The notes under the pieces are model-generated. The model saw nothing but the letters and a program-made list of their open reading frames with translations. It was not told the DNA's origin and ran no database searches. Positions 1 through 5,615 of a stretch of DNA of 6,104 nucleotides are shown in pieces. Source of the stretch: PFL42 sp964492235 (GTDB taxonomy: Bacteria > Chloroflexota > Anaerolineae > Anaerolineales > E44-bin32); the NCBI GenBank assembly GCA_964492235.1, contig CAZBJQ010000152.1, positions 1 to 6,104 on the forward strand. The letters run 5' to 3'. The position numbers were made by a program, and so were the translations under genes. How positions within the stretch are numbered: position 1 is the first letter of the stretch; each line of letters begins with the position of its first letter.

Positions 1-825
1 ATCGTAGGTGGTCAGCTTACTCAGGATCGTATAGCTGGCGCTCTCGCGCACGTCGAAGGCCAGCGACATGCGCGCCCAGTCGATCACCCGGCGCGTGCTG
101 AACGCGCCGAACACCTTCTCGTTGCGGATGGCCGCCCGGACGTCGTTCGCCATGCGCACCATCTTGCGAACCGTGGCCTGGTCACCGTTGCCGCTCTGGG
201 CGATCACTGCTTCTACTTCTTGGTCCTCGCCCAGATAGTCCATGCGCAGCACAATCGGAAAGCGGTCAAGCAAGGCCTCGTTCAGTGTCTTGGTCCCGCC
301 ATAGCGTCCTTCTTCGCTCGGGTTCATACTGGCGAACAGGCGGAAGTTCGGATGCGGACGGACGATGCGGCCGTCGTACTCCATGAGGACAACCATGCGA
401 TCATCGTCGAGCAGGGAGTGCAGGCAGAAGGCGATCTCAGGAAGCGTGGCGTTGATCTCGTCGAGCAGGATCCAGTCTCCTGCCAGCATGGCCTCGGTCA
501 GCACGCCGTTCACCCAGTAGGTACCCCGCTCGTTGATCAACAGCTTTCCCAGGAACTCATCGACCGTGGTGGCGCCATTCAGGTTCACGCGCCGCAGGCC
601 GTTGTTGGTGCGCCAGGCGAGATAGCGCACCGCCAGCGTTTTTCCGACGCCGGTTTCGCCGATGAGCAGCACCGGCAGGTTGTGGGAAACGCCGTAGGCC
701 ACCTTCTCCAGATACCCCTGGGCCGGCATCACGTAGGTCTGCCCGCCCGGGATGAAGGCGCTGGTGTTCCCGGCGTTCACCGCAAGGTTCACCGACCCGA
801 TGTGGATTTCCGTCTCTGCCGTCAT
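1..825 (-). CDS. MoxR/CoxD-like AAA+ ATPase, probable Mo-hydroxylase maturation chaperone (3' end beyond window)
   Basis: I translated this frame by hand. It is open from an ATG at 825 to base 1, giving 275 residues with the C-terminus missing. The AAA_5-type ATPase core is complete: Walker A GETGVGKT (residues 56-63), Walker B WILLDEIN (118-125), sensor-1 Asn in FASMNP (164-169), a candidate arginine finger in LLDRFP (185-190), and a sensor-2-like FSTRRVIDW (242-250). This pattern fits the MoxR/CbbQ/NorQ/CoxD group of metal-enzyme chaperones. CoxD-type ATPases are known to help mature the metal site of Mo hydroxylases. The position just downstream of the Mo subunits supports that role, but this is inference. 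A von Willebrand-domain partner (CoxE-like) often follows such genes and would lie outside the window. The start is uncertain: an in-frame GTG at 867 would add 14 residues, and the SD before the ATG is weak (GAGAG about 12 bases upstream, or GGGGA directly against it). Confidence 0.9.
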   Translation of the reverse strand, partial: MTAETEIHIGSVNLAVNAGNTSAFIPGGQTYVMPAQGYLEKVAYGVSHNLPVLLIGETGVGKTLAVRYLAWRTNNGLRRVNLNGATTVDEFLGKLLINERGTYWVNGVLTEAMLAGDWILLDEINATLPEIAFCLHSLLDDDRMVVLMEYDGRIVRPHPNFRLFASMNPSEEGRYGGTKTLNEALLDRFPIVLRMDYLGEDQEVEAVIAQSGNGDQATVRKMVRMANDVRAAIRNEKVFGAFSTRRVIDWARMSLAFDVRESASYTILSKLTTYD

Positions 826-935
826 TCCCCAGCCTGTCTCTCGCGACTCACCCGAGCCATCAAGCACTTCTAGCCAAGCGGCGGATGAGGCGCTCTGCCG
901 CCCGTCCCCACCCGCCGCAGGATCCCATCCCTCCG

Positions 936-956
936 CGCCCGGTTGGCATCCGGGCG
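936..956 (-). other. GC-rich hairpin in the spacer between Mo subunit and ATPase genes
   Basis: A perfect 7-bp inverted repeat (CGCCCGG at 936-942, CCGGGCG at 950-956) encloses a 7-base loop. It starts about 12 bases after the stop of the second Mo subunit, in the 142-base non-coding spacer 826-967. No T-run follows on the minus strand, so it is not a classical intrinsic terminator. It may be an attenuating or mRNA-stabilising structure, or chance in GC-rich DNA. I see no convincing promoter or other gene in the rest of this spacer. Confidence 0.35.
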
Positions 957-967
957 GCCGCAGCCAG

Positions 968-1972
968 CTAGGCGCCGGCCCGGTTCGCCTCGAGGGCGCG
1001 CAGCACCTTCTCGGGTGTCGCAGGCAGATCCGTAATCCAAATGCCTACGGCGTCATGGATGGCATTGATGATGGCCGGTGCCTGGGTATTGGCCGTCATC
1101 TCGCCGATGCCCTTAGCACCGTACGGGCCGGTGCGCGATCCCATTTCGACCACCACCGCTTCCAACTCCGGCAGATCCTTGGCGGTGGGGATCATGTAGG
1201 AGAAGAACCCCGTCGGGTAGTGATCGAGCGTTGGATAGTACGGGTGAAGCTCTTCCATCAACGCCGAGCCCAGGCCACCCGCCGCACCGCCATCGATTTG
1301 CCCTTCGACCAGCATCGGGTTGATCGCTTTGCCGCAGTCGTAAGCGCTGGCCAGCTTGAGGACCTTGACCCAGCCGGTCTCGGTATCAACTTCGACCTCG
1401 GCCACGGTGGCGCCGTAAGCCATGTTGTGCAGCGGCTCGCCTTCGCCAGTTTCCGGATCGACCTGTGCCACCGGCCAGCCGAATGCTCCCCGGCCAGCGA
1501 TGATCCTGCGATCGTTCCAGGTCGCCTGGCTGGCGACGTCGGCGATCGGAATCGCCTGCTCCGGAAAATCGCGGACGACGATCTTATCGTCTTTGGCTTC
1601 CAGCTGCTCAACCGTGACGCCAAGCTGGCCGGCGGCCACCTCAAACAGCACCTGCCGCGCTTCGCGCGCCGCCTGGATCGTGGCATTCCCCGTCTGGTGC
1701 GTGACGCGGCTGGCAAACGTTCCCGTGTCGAGCGGGCTGGTGTCGCTATCCACCGCCGTCACATTCACCTTCTCCAGGGGCACGCCCAGCTCCTGGGCCG
1801 CGATTTGGCGGATAACCGTGCGCGCTCCCTGCCCGATATCGACGCTACCGATCAGAACATCCACGCTACCGTCGGGGCGCATCTTGACCACCACCTGGCT
1901 CGGGTCACCGCCTCCGCTCATGCCGGTCGAATACCAGACGGCGGAGATTCCTTTGCCTCGTTTCTTCGCCAT
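968..1972 (-). CDS. Molybdopterin-binding subunit, second half (NdhM-like medium subunit of a xanthine dehydrogenase-family hydroxylase)
   Basis: This 334-residue protein (about 36 kDa) matches only the C-terminal Mo-cofactor domain (MoCoBD_2) of xanthine dehydrogenase large subunits. Visible motifs are GSVDIGQGARTVIRQ (42-56) with the GQG loop that contacts the pterin, the DTGTFASRVT segment (82-91), NPMLVEGQIDGG (218-229), and GAKGIGE (285-291). The last glutamate, E291, aligns with the catalytic base of the family. It must pair with the product of the preceding gene to form an active site. I chose ATG at 1972 over GTG at 1978 because GGAGGTG ends three bases before the ATG, while the GTG lies inside that Shine-Dalgarno site. 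The gene is in the same reading frame as the preceding one, 12 bases after its TAG stop. It ends in TAG at 968-970. Domain assignment is secure; the substrate is unknown. Confidence 0.93.
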   Translation of the reverse strand: MAKKRGKGISAVWYSTGMSGGGDPSQVVVKMRPDGSVDVLIGSVDIGQGARTVIRQIAAQELGVPLEKVNVTAVDSDTSPLDTGTFASRVTHQTGNATIQAAREARQVLFEVAAGQLGVTVEQLEAKDDKIVVRDFPEQAIPIADVASQATWNDRRIIAGRGAFGWPVAQVDPETGEGEPLHNMAYGATVAEVEVDTETGWVKVLKLASAYDCGKAINPMLVEGQIDGGAAGGLGSALMEELHPYYPTLDHYPTGFFSYMIPTAKDLPELEAVVVEMGSRTGPYGAKGIGEMTANTQAPAIINAIHDAVGIWITDLPATPEKVLRALEANRAGA

Positions 1973-1975
1973 GTG

Positions 1976-1982
1976 CACCTCC
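1976..1982 (-). promoter_or_regulatory. Ribosome-binding site of the second Mo subunit
   Basis: GGAGGTG is a seven-base match to the 16S anti-Shine-Dalgarno tail. The GGAGG core sits five bases before ATG 1972 and follows directly on the TAG stop of the upstream gene (1985-1987). It selects ATG 1972 over GTG 1978 and argues that the two halves of the molybdopterin subunit are translated separately. Confidence 0.8.
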
Positions 1983-1984
1983 GC

Positions 1985-3280
1985 CTACTTCTTCGCCGAA
2001 GACATCGCGAGCAGGTCCGCATCCAGCCGGATGCCTGCGCGCTTGGCGGCCGCTTGCATGACCTCGATCAGGCCGCAGTTGTACTGGACCGCTCGCGTGG
2101 CCGAGGTGTCGCCATCCCGAATGGCGTTGAGGAAGCGCAGCCGCCACGAGTCGACTCCGATGGCCTCGGCGATCTTCTCCATCTGCACATCCCAGGCGAA
2201 CGAGGCCTGGTACAGGCCGAAACCGCGCATCGAGCTGGTCGGACGCTTGTTGGTGAAGATGGCGTAGCTGTCGATCCAGACGTTGGGGATGTCGTACGGA
2301 CCGGCGATACCCGACGACGCTTTGCGCACAACGTAATCATTGGTTGAAGGGTAGGCGCCGCCATCGCGCACCATTTTGATCTTGCGGGCGACGATGTGCC
2401 CATCCTTCATCACGCCATCCTTGAACCACATATGGGTCGCCGCCCTATGCGTCGAGGCGATGAATTCCTCCTCCCGAGTCCACACCCACTTGACCGGTTT
2501 GCCGCCGGTGTATTGCGACAGCACGGCGCAGATATGGTCGGCGTGGGGATCGTTCTTGGCGCCGAAGCCGCCGCCGAGAATCCCGCCAATCATGTGCACG
2601 TCCGCCTGCGGCTTGTTCAAGATGGCGGCAATCGTTCCCTGATTGAAGAACACTGCCTGGGTCACAGTGTAGATGTGGGTGCGGCCCATGGCGTCGGTGG
2701 TCGCGATGCTGGCCTGGGTCTCAATCGGCGAGTGCTCCTGGGCCGCCGTGCGGTAGTAGCTGTCGACGATGTGGTCAGCCTGCTTGAACCCGGCCTCGAC
2801 GTCGCCTTTGCGGACCTGGTAGTGATCCTTACCGTCGAAGGGCAGCACGTTGCCCTCCGGGCGAACCCTGGCCGAGCCGGGCTCCATCGCCTTGAGCGGA
2901 TCGAGGATCGGCGTCCGCTCTTCCAGCTCGACCCTGACCTTGCCGACCGCCTCGCGGGCGATGTCGACGGTCTCAGCCGCCACCACCACGACTTCCTGTC
3001 CCAGGTAACGGATCTCCTTGTCGGCCAGGACGGGTTGTTCCCCACCGAAGACGTTGTTGGGGACATCCTTGCCGACGATGACCGCCACGACCCCCGGCAT
3101 CTTCTCCGCCCGACGGGTATCGACGCTCTTGATCTGCGCCGAGACTACGGGCGATCGCCAGGCCTTGACGTACAGCATGCCCGGCAGCTTGATGTCGTTC
3201 ACATAGCGCGTCCGGCCGGTGGCGTGTTGCATCCCGTCATAACGCGGTAGGCGTTTTCCGACGTAGTTGGTATCAGCCAT
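1985..3280 (-). CDS. Molybdopterin-binding subunit, first half (NdhL-like large subunit of a xanthine dehydrogenase-family hydroxylase)
   Basis: This 431-residue protein (about 47 kDa) matches the N-terminal part of xanthine dehydrogenase large subunits. The a/b hammerhead domain lies at about 15-130, starting at VGKRLPRYDG. The first Mo-cofactor domain (MoCoBD_1) lies at about 145-410. It shows QEHSPIETQ (181-189), the pterin-binding GGGFGAKND (236-244), KWVWTREEEF (264-273) and RGFG (352-355), whose arginine lies near the Mo site in relatives. There is no AYxCSFR loop, so it is not a form I CO dehydrogenase. The protein stops after the linker helix NCGLIEVMQAAAKRAG, where fused homologues continue into the second Mo domain; here that domain is the next gene. 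ATG 3280 has AGGAGG eight bases upstream (3289-3294), and the gap from the FeS gene is 15 bases. It would act in the cytoplasm with its three partner subunits. Substrate unknown. Confidence 0.93.
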   Translation of the reverse strand: MADTNYVGKRLPRYDGMQHATGRTRYVNDIKLPGMLYVKAWRSPVVSAQIKSVDTRRAEKMPGVVAVIVGKDVPNNVFGGEQPVLADKEIRYLGQEVVVVAAETVDIAREAVGKVRVELEERTPILDPLKAMEPGSARVRPEGNVLPFDGKDHYQVRKGDVEAGFKQADHIVDSYYRTAAQEHSPIETQASIATTDAMGRTHIYTVTQAVFFNQGTIAAILNKPQADVHMIGGILGGGFGAKNDPHADHICAVLSQYTGGKPVKWVWTREEEFIASTHRAATHMWFKDGVMKDGHIVARKIKMVRDGGAYPSTNDYVVRKASSGIAGPYDIPNVWIDSYAIFTNKRPTSSMRGFGLYQASFAWDVQMEKIAEAIGVDSWRLRFLNAIRDGDTSATRAVQYNCGLIEVMQAAAKRAGIRLDADLLAMSSAKK

Positions 3281-3295
3281 GGTCGTATCCTCCTC

Positions 3296-3766
3296 CTACC
3301 GCATGTCCTCTGCCGCCGCCAGGATCGACTCGAAGATCTTGTTGTAGCCTGTGCAGCGGCAGACGTTGCCGACGATGGCCTCGGCCACCTCGTCGCGCGT
3401 CGGGTTTGGGTTGCGGTCCAGCAGCGCCTTGGCCGAGATGATCATCCCCGGCGTGCAGTAGCCGCACTGCGCCCCGTAGTGCTCGGTGAAGGCTTTCTGT
3501 AGCGGGTGTGGCTTCTCCGGTGTCCCGATTCCCTCGATGGTAACCACCCGGCGTCCGTCCACCACCGGTGCCAGCACCAGACATGCGTTCACGGGCTCCC
3601 CATCCAGCAGAACGGTGCAGGCGCCGCAGTTGCCCTGCTCACAACCGAACTTCGGTCCGGTGACATCCAGGTACTCACGCAGCAAGGTCAGCAGGTTGAT
3701 GGCGAATGGCGCCTCCACCTCGACCTTTCTGCCGTTCAAATGGAAGGAGATAGCGTGCTTCAACAT
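3296..3766 (-). CDS. [2Fe-2S] subunit of a molybdenum hydroxylase (CoxS/NdhS-like)
   Basis: This 156-residue protein has the usual length for the small subunit of this family. The N-terminal plant-type ferredoxin fold holds one cluster through C42, C47, C50 and C62 (motif GCEQGNCGACTVLLDG). The C-terminal helical domain holds the second through C101, C104, C136 and C138 (QCGYCTPGM and NVCRCTGY). All eight ligands are present. Q100, just before C101, is the conserved residue that contacts the pterin cofactor in relatives. The protein relays electrons from the Mo centre to FAD. ATG 3766 follows the FAD-subunit TAG after four bases, with AGGAGG at 3778-3783, inside the end of that gene and 11 bases before the start. 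This arrangement suggests co-translation. Confidence 0.96.
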   Translation of the reverse strand: MLKHAISFHLNGRKVEVEAPFAINLLTLLREYLDVTGPKFGCEQGNCGACTVLLDGEPVNACLVLAPVVDGRRVVTIEGIGTPEKPHPLQKAFTEHYGAQCGYCTPGMIISAKALLDRNPNPTRDEVAEAIVGNVCRCTGYNKIFESILAAAEDMR

Positions 3767-3770
3767 GGCT

Positions 3771-4640
3771 CTAGTCCCCTCCTTCCTTCAGCCCACCGGC
3801 CTGGCGCAAGGTTCGCTCGACCAGCACCTTGATCGTCTTGCGCCGGTACCAGGCGGTTCCGTGCACATCATCGATGGGCTTGGTCTCGGTGGCGGCCCGT
3901 TCGGCGGCGCTGGCGATCGACTCCGCCGTGAAGGGCTTGCCCCGCAGCAGCTTCTCAGCCTTCACCGCCCGCAACGGCTTGGGGGCTACCGCGCCCATGG
4001 CAATGATCACCTCCACGCAGTTGCCCTTGGCATCCAGCTTGACACGCGAGGCAGCATTGACCACCGCCAGGGTCAGGGCCGCGCGCCGACCGATCTTGGC
4101 GTAGGCCGATCCCTCGTTCTTGCCGGTTGGCGCGATCAGGATTTCCGTCAGGAGCTCTCCGGGCAGTAGGACGGTCTTTCCGGGCCCGGTGAAGAACTCT
4201 GCCAGCGGGACCGTCCGCTTGCCCCGGCTGCTGACCAGCACAACCGAGGCGCCCAGGCCCAGCATGGCGCAGACTGTATCGCCGGCCGGGGAGGCGGTGC
4301 ACAGGTTCCCGCCGAGGGTCGCCAGCGAGCGCACCGGCGGGCTGGCCATCTTGGCCGCCGCTTGCGCCAGTGCCGTCGCTTTTTGCTGCAGCAGCTTCGA
4401 CGAACCGGCAGCCTGCATGCGCGTGGCGGCCCCGATGTGGACCATCCCCCCTTCTTGCCGGATGTACTCCAGCCCCAGCTTGCCGACCCACAGCACGCTG
4501 TCCGGGATCTTGAACTCGAGATTCATATCCCGCACCAGGTCCGTGCCGCCAGCCAGCACCTTGAGGCGCGAGCCGTGTTTTCCCTTCAGCTGAAGCGCTT
4601 GCCTCAGCGTGGTGGGGGCGAAGTACTGCACGTCCTTCAC
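3771..4640 (-). CDS. FAD-binding subunit of a molybdenum hydroxylase (CoxM/NdhF-like)
   Basis: This 289-residue protein is full length for the medium FAD subunit. FAD-binding signatures are AGGTDLVRDMN (30-40) and TLGGNLCTASPAGD (108-121), typical of the FAD_binding_5 fold. The C-terminal CO dehydrogenase flavoprotein domain ends in DDVHGTAWYRRKTIKVLVER (257-276). The protein takes electrons from the FeS subunit and passes them to NAD+ or another acceptor, which cannot be told from sequence. It starts at GTG 4640, chosen because AGGAGG lies seven bases upstream (4648-4653). The GTG overlaps the TGA of the preceding dehydrogenase (GTGA), implying translational coupling. It ends in TAG four bases before the FeS subunit. 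Confidence 0.95.
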   Translation of the reverse strand: MKDVQYFAPTTLRQALQLKGKHGSRLKVLAGGTDLVRDMNLEFKIPDSVLWVGKLGLEYIRQEGGMVHIGAATRMQAAGSSKLLQQKATALAQAAAKMASPPVRSLATLGGNLCTASPAGDTVCAMLGLGASVVLVSSRGKRTVPLAEFFTGPGKTVLLPGELLTEILIAPTGKNEGSAYAKIGRRAALTLAVVNAASRVKLDAKGNCVEVIIAMGAVAPKPLRAVKAEKLLRGKPFTAESIASAAERAATETKPIDDVHGTAWYRRKTIKVLVERTLRQAGGLKEGGD

Positions 4641-5545
4641 GCTACTCCCTCCTCTCGAGGAGCCGAGGATCCCCAGCCCGAAAGCTCCGCCAACAGACAG
4701 TAGATCGCAATGGCATCTTCATCGCCGTGACCGCTGGACTGGGCTGCGCTGAAAAGCTGGTGCACGGCGGCTGTCACCGGTAACGGGACGCCGCTGGCGT
4801 GCCCGGTTTCAATCATCAACCCGAGGTCCTTATTCATGTGCTTCAGCGGGAAAGCCGCGGTGAAGTCGCCGGCGGTGATGTTGCCTACCTTGCGCTGGAG
4901 CAGGTTCGAGACCACGCCGCTGGCCAGAATCACATCGCCCATAGACTTGAGGTCGATCCCGCCCTTGGCGGCCAGCGCCATCGACTCGGCCAGAGAAGCG
5001 AGCTGTGCCCCGACCAGCAGATTGAAGGCCAGCTTGGTCGTGGCACCGGCGCCCTGTGGGCCCATGTAGAACAGGTGCTTGCCCATGCAGCCCAGCAGGT
5101 CCTTGTGACGCTCGAACAACTGGCGTTCGCCGCCGACCATGATCCCCAGCGTGCCCTCTTTCGCCGGACCCGTGCTGCCGAAGACTGGGGCGTCGAGCAT
5201 GCTCCAACCGTGGGCCGCAATTCGCCCGGCGTTGCTTTTCGCCTGCTCGGGCGATATCGTGCTCATGTCAATCAGGACGCTGCCCGGCCGGCCGCCGACC
5301 AGTAACCCTTCCGGGCCGTCGAGCACCTCCAACACGCCATCGGCATCGGTCAGCATCGTGATCACTACTTCGCTGGCCTGCGCCACCTCGCGCGGCGTGG
5401 CGACAACGTTCGCCCCCAGCTCCGCCAGCGCCCGGGCTTTGCCGGCGGTTCGGTTGTAGACCGTCAGCCCGTGTCCGCTGCGGGCGACATTCGCCGCCAT
5501 CGGCGCGCCCATCAACCCCAATCCGATGAACCCCACTTTCGCCAT
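4637..5545 (-). CDS. 3-hydroxyisobutyrate dehydrogenase-family NAD(P)-dependent oxidoreductase
   Basis: This 302-residue protein is full length for the beta-hydroxyacid dehydrogenase family, which interconverts 3-hydroxy acids (or 4-hydroxybutyrate-like substrates) with aldehydes. The N-terminal Rossmann fold starts VGFIGLGLMG with GxGxxG at 8-13. NRT at 31-33, after the second strand, suggests NADP(H) preference. The substrate region DAPVFGSTGPAKEGTL (118-133) and the catalytic lysine motif TKLAFN (170-175, with K171 and N175) are present. The C-terminal helical domain ends near GDEDAIAIYCLLAEL. Unusually, residue 122 is Phe where most relatives have Ser (DAPVSGG), so the substrate may differ. 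The gene overlaps the FAD subunit start by four bases, tying it to the hydroxylase. Hgd of the Eubacterium barkeri nicotinate pathway belongs to this family, which is suggestive only. ATG 5545 has purine-rich sequence upstream (AGGAAGCAGGGGAC). Confidence 0.92.
   Translation of the reverse strand: MAKVGFIGLGLMGAPMAANVARSGHGLTVYNRTAGKARALAELGANVVATPREVAQASEVVITMLTDADGVLEVLDGPEGLLVGGRPGSVLIDMSTISPEQAKSNAGRIAAHGWSMLDAPVFGSTGPAKEGTLGIMVGGERQLFERHKDLLGCMGKHLFYMGPQGAGATTKLAFNLLVGAQLASLAESMALAAKGGIDLKSMGDVILASGVVSNLLQRKVGNITAGDFTAAFPLKHMNKDLGLMIETGHASGVPLPVTAAVHQLFSAAQSSGHGDEDAIAIYCLLAELSGWGSSAPREEGVA
4648..4653 (-). promoter_or_regulatory. Ribosome-binding site of the FAD subunit
   Basis: AGGAGG sits seven bases before GTG 4640, within the last codons of the upstream dehydrogenase. 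It supports the GTG as the true start and the four-base GTGA overlap of the two genes. Confidence 0.75.
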
Positions 5546-5563
5546 GTCCCCTGCTTCCTGCTC

Positions 5564-5606
5564 CGCCCCGTCAGGGGGCGTGATCTGGCCCGCCGATTTC
5601 CGGGCC
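5564..5606 (-). other. Two tandem GC-rich hairpins in the spacer between hydrolase and dehydrogenase genes
   Basis: The 70-base spacer 5546-5615 holds two 6-bp inverted repeats. One pairs CGCCCC (5564-5569) with GGGGCG (5575-5580) around five bases. The other pairs GGCCCG (5587-5592) with CGGGCC (5601-5606) around eight bases. No T-run follows either on the minus strand, so termination is not clear. They may affect mRNA processing or stability between the MBL-fold gene and the rest of the block. I saw no clear promoter in the spacer. Confidence 0.35.
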
Positions 5607-5615
5607 CAACCCCAT

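Noticed and set aside
936..956. Rho-independent terminator
   Set aside because: The stem is strong, but no run of T follows it on the minus strand, and no such run is present in the opposite direction.
1970..1990. A frameshift or sequencing error splitting the Mo subunit
   Set aside because: No frame change is needed because both parts are in the same frame. The gap carries a well-placed GGAGGTG followed by ATG, and the break sits at a domain boundary. A single-base error creating the TAG cannot be fully excluded without reads.
752..2347. 531-codon open frame on the plus strand
   Set aside because: It lies antisense to the start of the ATPase gene and to the two Mo-subunit genes, which have clear family motifs. 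Its translation is low-complexity, rich in Arg, His and Asp, with no recognisable domain. This is typical of the mirror frame of GC-rich genes.
2396..3250. 284-codon plus-strand open frame
   Set aside because: It is antisense to the large Mo subunit, with no recognisable motif.
1985..3280. Form I CO dehydrogenase large subunit (CoxL)
   Set aside because: The diagnostic AYxCSFR active-site loop is missing and the site reads SSMRGFG instead. The large subunit is also split, unlike CoxL.
3486..4169. 227-codon plus-strand open frame
   Set aside because: It spans the antisense of both the FeS and FAD subunit genes, whose cofactor motifs prove the minus strand is the coding one.
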